From: Flavobacteriales bacterium UBA952
GTDB lineage: Bacteria; Bacteroidota; Bacteroidia; Flavobacteriales_D; Crocinitomicaceae
Length of the DNA stretch: 27,416 nucleotides
Direction of reading: 5' to 3'
Assembly (NCBI GenBank): GCA_002293185.1
Contig: DBCS01000001.1
Span: 1-27,416, forward strand
Shown: piece after piece, positions 20,999 through 27,416 of the stretch
Numbering within the stretch: the stretch's first letter is position 1
How the letters are laid out: each line of letters begins with the position of its first letter
Program-made: the position numbers and the translations under genes
Notes under the pieces: generated by a model
Told to the model about the DNA's origin: nothing
What the model saw: the letters and a program-made list of their open reading frames with translations, nothing else
Databases searched by the model: none

Positions 20999-22891
20999 AT
21001 GAACCTAGAGCGTCCTATTTCCGATTGGCTACCCTTATCCTTAAAAGAAGCAGAAAAAAGAGGCTGGGATGCCTTTGATGTCATTCTTATTTCAGGCGAT
21101 GCCTATGTTGACCATCCTAGTTTTGGCACGGCTGTAATTGGCCGTATCATCGAGAGCGAAGGTTTTAGAATCGGTATTGTTGCTCAGCCCAATTGGCAAG
21201 ATGACCTCCGCGATTTCAAAAAGCTAGGTAAACCAAAGTATTTCTTTGGCGTAACCGCGGGTTGCATGGACTCCATGGTCAACCACTACACTGCCAATAA
21301 ACGCATCCGCTCCACCGATGCATACACCCCTGGCGGGCAAGCAGGTTTCAGACCTGATTACGCCAGTATTGTATATAGCAATATTCTCAAAGATATTTAC
21401 CCCGATGTACCAGTATTGTTGGGCGGCATAGAAGCCTCTTTGCGTCGAGTCACGCACTACGACTACTGGAAAGACCAACTCATGCCTTCCATACTTGTCG
21501 ACGCAAAAGCTGACTTATTGGTGTATGGCATGGGCGAACAGCCGCTCAGAACCTTATTGCGTTTATTAAAACGCGGTGTCCCCTTTGAACAAGCCAAGAC
21601 GATCAACCAGGTTGCTTTTTTACAAGACGCAACTGCTGAACTACCCAAAAACAAGAACTGGGAAACCGTTGAACTTGCCAGTCATGAGGTATGTTTAGAC
21701 GATAAACTCAAATATGCAGCGAACTTTAAAATTGTAGAGGTCGAGTCTAATAAATGGGCGGCCAATCGTATTACGCAACAAGTCGCAAAGCAAACTTTGG
21801 TCATTAATCCGCCATTTAAAACCATGACAGAAAAGGAAATGGACGGTTCTTATGACTTGCCTTACACCAGACTTCCGCATCCGAAATACAAAAAACGCGG
21901 CGCCATCCCTGCCTATGACATGATCAAATTCTCGGTCAATACGCACAGAGGTTGTTTTGGCGGTTGTAGTTTTTGTACAATTTCCGCGCATCAAGGCAAG
22001 TTTATTGCTTCTCGTAGTGAAAAGTCTATCCTAAAAGAGGTAGAAGAGCTCACCAAGCATCCTGAATTCAAGGGTTATTTATCAGACATTGGCGGTCCAT
22101 CTGCCAACATGTATCGCATGAAAGGCAAAGATGAAGCCATTTGTGCCAAATGTGTTTCTCCGAGTTGTATACATCCTGTTATTTGTCATAACCTTGATAC
22201 TTCTCACAAGCAAATGACAGAGCTCTATCGAAAAATTGATCAATTCCCTGGGGTCAAAAAAGCATTTGTAGGTTCTGGGATCCGTTACGACTTACTGGTC
22301 GATGACTTCAACAAAAACAACGAGGACGGAAACCACGACGAATACATCGAACAGGTCATTACCCGACACGTCTCCGGACGCTTAAAGGTAGCGCCTGAGC
22401 ACACCTCAGATGCTACGTTGAAAGTGATGCGCAAGCCTTCATTTCAGTATTTCCACAAGTTCAAGGAAAAATACGATCGATTGTCTGCCAAACACGGCCT
22501 CAAACAACAACTGATTCCTTATTTTATTTCCTCGCATCCAGGTTGTGAGGAAATTGATATGGCCAACTTAGCTGCCGAGACCAAAGACATGGGTTTTCAG
22601 TTAGAACAAGTTCAAGACTTTACGCCTACCCCCATGACCGTTGCTGAAGTCATTTATTACACGGGCGTCCACCCTTATACGTTAAAGCCCGTTAATACCG
22701 TCAAAACCAGAGAAGAGAAACTCAATCAAAACCGTTATTTTTTTTGGTACAAAAAGGAAAACAAAGATTGGATCCGGCAGCGCTTGCAAAAAGCCAAACG
22801 CCCAGATCTCCTAGAAAAACTTTTAGATACACCTCAGTCACAAGAAGCTGTAGTGCCCAAATGGTTGGCCCAAAAGCGCAAAAAGAACTAA
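20999..22891 (+). CDS. YgiQ-family radical SAM protein
   Basis: A 630-residue protein. The N-terminal domain carries the YgiQ signatures WDAFDVILISGDAYVDHPSFG and YTPGGQAGFRPDYASIVY and resembles a B12-binding-like Rossmann fold. The radical SAM core has the CX3CX2C cluster motif C319-F-G-G-C323-S-F-C326, which binds a [4Fe-4S] cluster and S-adenosylmethionine. A later cysteine-rich segment (CAKCVSPSCIHPVIC) may bind another cluster. The C-terminus is lysine-rich. The reaction of this widespread family is not established as far as I know. The start is set by the -7 box and by the conserved N-terminus. The next gene begins 10 bases after the stop, so it may share a transcript with the DUF5777/YceI cluster. 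Confidence 0.93.
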   Translation: MNLERPISDWLPLSLKEAEKRGWDAFDVILISGDAYVDHPSFGTAVIGRIIESEGFRIGIVAQPNWQDDLRDFKKLGKPKYFFGVTAGCMDSMVNHYTANKRIRSTDAYTPGGQAGFRPDYASIVYSNILKDIYPDVPVLLGGIEASLRRVTHYDYWKDQLMPSILVDAKADLLVYGMGEQPLRTLLRLLKRGVPFEQAKTINQVAFLQDATAELPKNKNWETVELASHEVCLDDKLKYAANFKIVEVESNKWAANRITQQVAKQTLVINPPFKTMTEKEMDGSYDLPYTRLPHPKYKKRGAIPAYDMIKFSVNTHRGCFGGCSFCTISAHQGKFIASRSEKSILKEVEELTKHPEFKGYLSDIGGPSANMYRMKGKDEAICAKCVSPSCIHPVICHNLDTSHKQMTELYRKIDQFPGVKKAFVGSGIRYDLLVDDFNKNNEDGNHDEYIEQVITRHVSGRLKVAPEHTSDATLKVMRKPSFQYFHKFKEKYDRLSAKHGLKQQLIPYFISSHPGCEEIDMANLAAETKDMGFQLEQVQDFTPTPMTVAEVIYYTGVHPYTLKPVNTVKTREEKLNQNRYFFWYKKENKDWIRQRLQKAKRPDLLEKLLDTPQSQEAVVPKWLAQKRKKN

Positions 22892-22901
22892 ACACAATTC
22901 A

Positions 22902-23789
22902 ATGAAAAAGCTGTTCCTCACTTTCTTTCTTGTCTTTCCAACTATTTTCTTCGCGCAAGAACCTGCTGAAGACATCAGCGAATACCAAGAGCCTATCAGC
23001 ACCTTCTCATCTACTCGCGTCATCAATGGCCATTCTGTCGAAACGCTCAGTAAAGGCACTTATGAGATGCGCATCGAACATCGTTTTGGCGATATCGCTG
23101 GTATAAATGGCGGCATTCAAAACATGTTTGGCTTTGATAACCTTTCAGATATGCGTATTGCCTTAGAGTACGGTATTACCGATCAGCTCATGGTTGGTTT
23201 TGGCCGTTCGAAAGGCACGGGTGCGCCATATCGTTCCTTAGTGGATGGGTTCGTTAAATACAAAGTCATTAGTCAAGAACCTAAAAAATCACCAATTAGC
23301 ATCACTGCTGTGGCTGGCTCAAGCTTTACCTACATGACCGCTTCCCAGGACGAGGGCGATGTATCCTATTTTCCAAATGCAGTCCACAGGCTAAATTATT
23401 TTGCACAGGTGAACATTGCACACCACTTTGGCGATCGCGGCGCCCTGCAACTGATGCCTACTTTGGTACACCGAAATTACGTTGCTAACAATGACAACAA
23501 TGAACTATTTGCACTTGGTGTTGCAGGCCGTATTCGTTTAACTGACCGCTTTGCTTTGGTAGGGGAATACTACCAATGCTTTAATGGCACCCAATTTCGA
23601 CAAGAAGGCTTCACTAATAGTGGCGCAATTGCGCTCGAATGGTTTACCTTTGGTCATAACTTCACAATTAATATTACGAACGCTGGCGGTATCGGTGAAA
23701 CCCAATTTATACCCTACACAACAGAGCAATGGCAAAAAGGTCAGTACAGACTTGGCTTTGTAGTTGGCAGGAAATTTGTAATAGAGTAA
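22902..23789 (+). CDS. DUF5777-family outer-membrane beta-barrel protein
   Basis: A 295-residue protein with signal peptide MKKLFLTFFLVFPTIFFAQ and an alternating beta-strand pattern throughout. Marker blocks STFSSTRVINGHSVETLSKG and IEHRFGDIAGINGG, followed by GITDQLMVGFGRSKG, identify the DUF5777 family of Bacteroidota. It ends in a short barrel-like strand (RLGFVVGRKFVIE). Function unknown; probably an outer-membrane barrel of about 12-14 strands. It is the first of four tightly spaced plus-strand genes: the YceI ATG is 21 bases after its stop, and two haem-motif proteins follow. Confidence 0.82.
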   Translation: MKKLFLTFFLVFPTIFFAQEPAEDISEYQEPISTFSSTRVINGHSVETLSKGTYEMRIEHRFGDIAGINGGIQNMFGFDNLSDMRIALEYGITDQLMVGFGRSKGTGAPYRSLVDGFVKYKVISQEPKKSPISITAVAGSSFTYMTASQDEGDVSYFPNAVHRLNYFAQVNIAHHFGDRGALQLMPTLVHRNYVANNDNNELFALGVAGRIRLTDRFALVGEYYQCFNGTQFRQEGFTNSGAIALEWFTFGHNFTINITNAGGIGETQFIPYTTEQWQKGQYRLGFVVGRKFVIE

Positions 23790-23809
23790 CTCATTCAATT
23801 ATTATACGC

Positions 23810-24349
23810 ATGAAAACAAAGAAATATATCCTCTTTTTATTGGGTTTTGTCGGCCTCACAGCTTTTACTATTTTGGCGATCAATAATTATGAAGTCACCA
23901 AAGATTTCTCTATCGAATTCAAAAGTAAAGACCCTTCAGGTTCCTTTAAAATCATGGAAGGTCAAATTGATTTCGACGAAAAAGACCTCGATAACTCAAA
24001 TTTCGATTTCAAAATCGATGTGCGTTCAATCTCAACCGGCAACGGCATGATGACCAAAAAAGCACAAACGCCAGAATGGTTTGATTCAGCGAAACACCCA
24101 TATGCTAAATTCAAGTCAACCAAAGTTGAGAAAAAAGAAGGCAATCTATACAACATAACGGGGAACCTCACCATTAAAGGCATTACCAAAACAGTTACGG
24201 TTCCAGCCAACTACTCCAAATCAGGAAGCAAAATCACCTTCAAAGGAACCTTCAATATCAACCGCATCGATTTCAAAGTCGGTAAAAAGAGTACAGCCGT
24301 TCCTGACATCATGAAAGTAAATTTTGAAATCCCTGCACAGGGCAATTAA
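23810..24349 (+). CDS. YceI-family (lipocalin-like) periplasmic protein
   Basis: A 179-residue protein. The frame is open from 23729, but ATG at 23810 gives a proper N-terminal signal/anchor (MKTKKYILFLLGFVGLTAFT) and avoids overlapping the upstream gene. YceI signatures follow: FSIEFKSKDPSGSFKIMEG, the disk around SISTGNGMMTKKAQTPEWFD, HPYAKFKST, and ITGNLTIKGITKTVTVPA. Family members form a beta-barrel that binds polyisoprenoids, amphiphiles or quinone-like molecules in the periplasm; the ligand here is unknown. It sits between the DUF5777 barrel and the CXXCH lipoprotein gene (6 bases to the latter), so is almost certainly co-transcribed. Confidence 0.92.
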   Translation: MKTKKYILFLLGFVGLTAFTILAINNYEVTKDFSIEFKSKDPSGSFKIMEGQIDFDEKDLDNSNFDFKIDVRSISTGNGMMTKKAQTPEWFDSAKHPYAKFKSTKVEKKEGNLYNITGNLTIKGITKTVTVPANYSKSGSKITFKGTFNINRIDFKVGKKSTAVPDIMKVNFEIPAQGN

Positions 24350-24355
24350 TTCTAT

Positions 24356-24712
24356 ATGAAAGCATCTTTGTTTTGTAGGGTAATATTCTATTCATTTTGT
24401 TCAGTTGTTCTTTTTTCTTGTACCCGAGAAAAAGTAACCCCAATAGACGAACAATGTAATACGACCATCTCATTTTCGAATGAGGTCATGCCAATTATCC
24501 AAGCAAATTGCATCAGTTGCCACGATCAAGGAAATGCGTCCGGCGGTTATGACTTTAGTACTTATACCTCTATTTCGGCCAATTCGAATGCAATTATTGG
24601 TTCGGTTCAAGCCAATGGCTATCAATTGATGCCCATCGGCGGCCCAGCCCTACCGGACTCTCTTATTCAAAAAATATCCTGTTGGATTTCCCAAGGGAAA
24701 AAAGATAACTAA
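24356..24712 (+). CDS. Probable c-type cytochrome lipoprotein (single CXXCH)
   Basis: A 118-residue protein with a lipoprotein signal: hydrophobic stretch then SVVLFSC, with C22 as the likely lipidated cysteine. One haem c motif, C52-I-S-C55-H56, lies in a context typical of small membrane-attached cytochromes (VMPIIQANCISCHDQG), and M92 in LMPIGG is a candidate sixth ligand. The C-terminal LPDSLIQKISCWISQGKKDN resembles the helix pattern WI..GA..N of the same group. It should bind one covalent haem on the periplasmic side and pass electrons. Covalent haem requires a maturation system, which I do not see in this window. It follows yceI by six bases and precedes another CXXCH protein. Confidence 0.8.
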   Translation: MKASLFCRVIFYSFCSVVLFSCTREKVTPIDEQCNTTISFSNEVMPIIQANCISCHDQGNASGGYDFSTYTSISANSNAIIGSVQANGYQLMPIGGPALPDSLIQKISCWISQGKKDN

Positions 24713-24723
24713 TACTCCTTTAA

Positions 24724-25599
24724 ATGAAGAAAGCAGTTTTACCTCTCGTTTTAATTTTATTTGCATTTAGCGTAGTGTCCTTTAAAAATAAGGACCTCCG
24801 CGGGTTTCAAGCCGCGCCTTTGAACTCGCCCGGACCCTCAGGAGGTTACAGTGGTGCACCTGGAGAGCAAAATTGCACGAGCTGTCATGACGGCGCCACG
24901 CAAGACGGCAGTACAGAAAACCAACTTTTGGTAAACAATGATATAGGCTTTGGGATTACCCAATACACACCCGGAGCTACCTATGCGGTCAATCTCTCTA
25001 TGGTGAGCAATCCGGCTAAAAAAGGATTTCAAGTGACGGCCTTGAATCCGGCGAATGAAATGGCAGGTAACTTTATTGCTGGCGGCAATACACAAATCAA
25101 AACGGCCACAATCAGTGGCGGACAGCGAAAGTACGTCACGCACAAGAGCTCTTCGAATACTTCAGCAACTCAAGTTTGGAACTGGACTTGGGAGGCGCCT
25201 GCTACAGAACAAGGCCCCATTACCTTTTATATTGCAACCAATAAAACCAATAATAACAGCAATACAAATGGTGATTTGATTTATTTGTCGCAACATGTAT
25301 TTTCCAATGACGATGCAAATATAAATGAGTCAACTTTTGAGCAAAATTTTTCGGTTGGGTATGCTCCTGAAAAAGACGCGGTCCTAATTTCGTATGCGAC
25401 CTTATCTATTCTACCTACGTCCTTGAATCTAGTAAATCTTGAAGGCAAATCGGTTTTCTCCAAAAAACTGGGAGCAACAGCGGTAGGTAACAATCAAGAA
25501 TGGGTATCGCTTCCTTCGCATTTACCGAATGGTCTTTATGTAGTCCATTTCTTTGTCGGAAACAAAGCTTACTCGGCCCCAATTAGTTTACAACGCTAG
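24724..25599 (+). CDS. Secreted choice-of-anchor V-type protein with CXXCH and C-terminal sorting-like region
   Basis: A 291-residue protein with a hydrophobic signal (about residues 1-20), then a GP/S-rich segment and a CXXCH motif at C51-T-S-C54-H55 (APGEQNCTSCHDGAT). The middle is a beta-sandwich (YTPGATYAVNLSMVSNPAKKG, then FQVTALN) resembling the Reeler-like choice-of-anchor V domain. The C-terminal 75 residues (LSILPTSLNLVNLEGKSVFS ... LPNGLYVVHFFVGNKAYS) resemble a T9SS type A domain without the usual N-P-x motif. Whether the CXXCH binds haem is not certain. Its TAG shares the CTAG with the stop of the convergent anti-sigma-like gene. Confidence 0.75.
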   Translation: MKKAVLPLVLILFAFSVVSFKNKDLRGFQAAPLNSPGPSGGYSGAPGEQNCTSCHDGATQDGSTENQLLVNNDIGFGITQYTPGATYAVNLSMVSNPAKKGFQVTALNPANEMAGNFIAGGNTQIKTATISGGQRKYVTHKSSSNTSATQVWNWTWEAPATEQGPITFYIATNKTNNNSNTNGDLIYLSQHVFSNDDANINESTFEQNFSVGYAPEKDAVLISYATLSILPTSLNLVNLEGKSVFSKKLGATAVGNNQEWVSLPSHLPNGLYVVHFFVGNKAYSAPISLQR

Positions 25600-26582
25600 T
25601 GAAACTTTAGGTTTTCTGCTTTTTGAGCGTAGAATCCTTTTTCTTCAATTATTGAATTTCTGAGGCTGCTAAATGCAGCCTCTTTTTTTGTCTGTTGGTA
25701 GACGTGCAGTAAATACCAATTTCCTTCTTCACTAAAATTGGCAAAAGGGATATTCTGCAGCTTTAGAAACCTACCTTCAGCCTGTCCATATTCTTGAAGG
25801 TTATATAAGCACATAGCGCCGTAAAACAAAGCATTGGCGTCATCTGGGTAAGAAATCAATATTTGATCGAAATGCAACAAGGCTAGCTTGTACTCTTCCT
25901 TTGAAAAATCTTCAATTGACCTGCTCAGTAAGTTGATGTAAGGAATCTGTAATTCTTGGTCGCCAAATTCATTGGGCGGCACAACTTTTTTAACTTCTTT
26001 TTCCGGATTTCGGTAATATCGGTAATCGAGGACCTTGAAGTTCTTGATCAATAATTCTCTGCCAATTTTTAGGGTCAAGCGTTGTTCCTGTTGATTCTTC
26101 AAATCGATATGCTTGGCTGAAACTTGCGGAATGCGCGCTAATAATTCTATTTTTTGTTCAGCTTCGGGGCTTTTCATTTGAAATTCTTGAATCACCTGAC
26201 GCGGAGAAATGCGTTCAGTTTCAGCTGCCGTTTTCATGCGATTAATTTCTGCTTTATTATGGATTTTGATAGTTTGTCTTTGCGTAGTTGACGCTTGCAT
26301 ATTTTCCTTCTTGTGGGCTGATTTGCCTGGCACAAATAAGTATCCGATACTTACAGAGATCAGAAGCGCGAGGCTTAATATTCCCCATCTTTTGAAGCGC
26401 GCCCTTTTGTTGAAGCGATAGTCAAAATTTTCAAACGCTTCCCAAGAATTTGGCTGCGTGCGATAACCCTCTAGCGCATCCATCACGAAATCATCATCGA
26501 TGAAGTTATTTTCGACTTTTCTTTTTTCCTTGGGATCCGTAGACCTCAGGTATTTTTTTAAAAGCGCTCTATTTGCTTTCAT
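25596..26582 (-). CDS. Membrane anti-sigma-like protein with C-terminal TPR domain
   Basis: A 328-residue protein. The N-terminal cytoplasmic segment has the DDDFVMDALEGYR pattern found in Bacteroidota membrane proteins that pair with ECF sigma factors. One TM segment lies at about residues 66-84 (WGILSLALLISVSIGYLFV). A charged periplasmic linker follows, then TPR-like helices at about 220-310 (KEEYKLALLHFDQILISYPD, then ANALFYGAMCLYNLQEYGQA). The start overlaps the end of the sigma gene by 14 bases, which implies translational coupling and a functional pair. The role as an anti-sigma factor is inferred from this pairing; there is no zinc-binding ZAS motif. The 3' part carries, on the opposite strand, the terminator of the convergent operon. 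Confidence 0.75.
   Translation of the reverse strand: MKANRALLKKYLRSTDPKEKRKVENNFIDDDFVMDALEGYRTQPNSWEAFENFDYRFNKRARFKRWGILSLALLISVSIGYLFVPGKSAHKKENMQASTTQRQTIKIHNKAEINRMKTAAETERISPRQVIQEFQMKSPEAEQKIELLARIPQVSAKHIDLKNQQEQRLTLKIGRELLIKNFKVLDYRYYRNPEKEVKKVVPPNEFGDQELQIPYINLLSRSIEDFSKEEYKLALLHFDQILISYPDDANALFYGAMCLYNLQEYGQAEGRFLKLQNIPFANFSEEGNWYLLHVYQQTKKEAAFSSLRNSIIEEKGFYAQKAENLKFH
25662..25689 (+). terminator. Intrinsic terminator of the DUF5777-YceI-cytochrome operon, inside the convergent gene
   Basis: GAGGCTGC (25662-25669), loop TAAAT, GCAGCCTC (25675-25682), then seven T: a perfect 8-bp stem. It lies 62 bases past the plus-strand stop, inside the coding sequence of the anti-sigma-like gene, where it encodes part of TKKEAAFSSLRNS. 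Confidence 0.85.
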
Positions 26583-27144
26583 ATTGATTATTTTGTTCCA
26601 TGATCAATTTCAGATTGCGTTTACCATTTTGAATGTAGCTTTTCACTTCATTAAAAGTATAACCTGTTTGGGCCATGATTTGATCATAGCTGAGTTGTTC
26701 TATATAAAAAAGTACAATACACGTTTTTTGATGCGCTTTGAGTTGAGGAATCGCCCACTCAAGTAATTGGAGCTCGGTTTCTATGTCTACATTTTCTTCT
26801 TGGGCATATGCTTGTTGCCCTCGCTCATCTATCGGATCGATAAAGTCCTTTTTATTTTTTCTCAAAAAAGTGAGCGCTAGATTGCGCGCAACGGTGTGTA
26901 GCCAACCCCGAAAGAAAGCGATATCGTGTTGTAATATAAGGGAAGGTAATTTAGCGAAGCACTCCATAGTGAGGTCTTCAGCATCCATAGTTTGTTTGGT
27001 GTACTTTAATTGAACACCATATACGAGGTGCGCATGGCGTCTGTAAAGCTCTTCGATACAAGCCGACCACTGTTTTTCTTTAAAGACTGCAATCAATTGT
27101 TCATCCTCCAAAGATTGTAAATACGCCCTCCTACCAAGTATCAT
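26569..27144 (-). CDS. ECF-type RNA polymerase sigma factor
   Basis: A 191-residue sigma-70 family protein of the extracytoplasmic-function type. Region 2 is at about residues 25-95 (YRRHAHLVYGVQLKYTKQTM, then AEDLTMECFAKL, then FRGWLHTVARNLALTFLR, the strand-opening and -10 recognition part). Region 4 is at about 125-185 (LLEWAIPQLKAHQKTCIVLF, then EQLSYDQIMAQTGYTFNEVK, then SYIQNGKRNLKLIM, a helix-turn-helix for the -35 element). Its stop overlaps the start of the anti-sigma-like gene by 14 bases. Target promoters are unknown; the TGCAACCTTT repeats upstream point to one candidate. A weak box CATCTTTG lies six bases before the ATG. Confidence 0.92.
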   Translation of the reverse strand: MILGRRAYLQSLEDEQLIAVFKEKQWSACIEELYRRHAHLVYGVQLKYTKQTMDAEDLTMECFAKLPSLILQHDIAFFRGWLHTVARNLALTFLRKNKKDFIDPIDERGQQAYAQEENVDIETELQLLEWAIPQLKAHQKTCIVLFYIEQLSYDQIMAQTGYTFNEVKSYIQNGKRNLKLIMEQNNQYESK

Positions 27145-27195
27145 ATATCACAAAGATGCCTAAATTACAGGGTTTCCACAAAAAACATAATGAAA

Positions 27196-27217
27196 CTGCA
27201 ACCTTTCTGCAACCTTT
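27196..27217 (+). repeat. Tandem 11-bp direct repeat, candidate ECF promoter element
   Basis: CTGCAACCTTT occurs twice in tandem with no gap (27196-27206 and 27207-27217). The AAC core is typical of ECF sigma -35 elements, and CGTTA at 27230-27234 is placed about 16 bases downstream, as an ECF -10 element would be. It points rightwards, away from the ECF sigma gene itself. Confidence 0.4.
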
Positions 27218-27286
27218 CAAATACTTGACCGTTAGACCACTGTAATTCAGCAAACATAAATATTTTATTTTTCTTCCAATAAATTA

Positions 27287-27316
27287 TTGCAGAACCAAAA
27301 AGAGTACATATCTTTG
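27287..27316 (+). promoter_or_regulatory. Housekeeping-type promoter at the right edge (TTG-19-TATCTTTG)
   Basis: TTG (27287-27289), a 19-base spacer and TATCTTTG (27309-27316) match both Bacteroidota promoter elements. It would drive transcription of whatever begins at the right edge. Confidence 0.7.
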
Positions 27317-27381
27317 CACCCCGCAATTAAGACAACGGTCTATGTTAATTTGGGGTTAATAAATAAAGTTGATGAGTAGGG

Positions 27382-27416
27382 ATGGGAGTTCTTACTGATT
27401 ACATAAGACAAGTTCT
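27382..27416 (+). CDS. Possible start of a gene cut by the right edge
   Basis: ATG at 27382 opens a frame reading MGVLTDYIRQV to the window edge, about 65 bases after a good promoter. Eleven codons are too few to identify a family. An earlier ATG at 27372 gives only eight codons before TGA. The 27145-27381 stretch otherwise holds the repeats and promoter listed and no gene. Confidence 0.3.
   Translation, partial: MGVLTDYIRQV

Noticed and set aside
1..27416. CRISPR array, insertion sequence, prophage or toxin-antitoxin locus
   Set aside because: No regularly spaced repeats, transposase, integrase, phage structural gene or recognised toxin pair was seen on either strand.

Overview
The window reads as a chromosomal segment of a Bacteroidota bacterium, most likely in or near the Flavobacteriales. 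The evidence is: several proteins with type IX secretion (T9SS) C-terminal sorting domains, two SusC/FecA-style TonB-dependent receptors, DUF3098 in an ftsX operon, a DUF5777 beta-barrel protein, an ECF sigma factor paired with a membrane anti-sigma-like TPR protein, and repeated TAnnTTTG -7 promoter boxes without Shine-Dalgarno sites. It is moderately AT-rich. I see no insertion sequence, prophage, CRISPR array, rRNA or plasmid replication gene, so this is ordinary chromosome with some accessory cell-surface genes.

Layout. 1-2226 (-) is the N-terminal part of a large secreted protein that runs off the left edge. Diverging from it by only 41 bp is a group III truncated haemoglobin (2268-2621), followed by a tight envelope/tRNA-modification operon ftsX - DUF3098 - uppP - truB (2695-5344). 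A 55-residue basic ORF (-), tRNA-Leu(CAA) (+) and a secreted MORN-type protein (-) follow. 6372-6599 has no intact gene but holds a coding remnant and two inverted-repeat structures. Next are a T9SS-type beta-helix protein (6600-7997), two TonB-dependent receptors on the minus strand (8013-12492, the second FecA-like), and a divergent TlpA-like thioredoxin protein (12718-13524).

The stretch 13525-13751 carries a GC-rich foldable element ending in a strong terminator, facing an initiator tRNA-Met (-) and metG (-). Upstream of metG lie a PA-domain T9SS cargo protein, a PiT phosphate transporter with its PhoU-like DUF47 partner, and superoxide dismutase (all -). Divergently, a YgiQ-family radical SAM gene (+) leads into a four-gene cluster: DUF5777 barrel, YceI, a lipoprotein with a CXXCH haem site, and a secreted protein that also has CXXCH. 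This cluster ends tail-to-tail, with overlapping stop codons, against the anti-sigma-like/ECF sigma pair (-). The right edge has an ECF-like repeat, a strong housekeeping-type promoter, and possibly the first codons of another gene.

How it fits together: most of the genes concern the cell envelope (lipid carrier recycling, division, iron and phosphate uptake, secreted surface proteins) and oxidative or redox chemistry (haemoglobin, SOD, thioredoxin, cytochrome-like proteins). The least conventional items are the CXXCH/YceI/DUF5777 cluster, the structured element beside the initiator tRNA, a set of genes whose -7 box lies 3-4 nt before the ATG (predicting leaderless mRNAs), and a terminator encoded inside the convergent anti-sigma gene.
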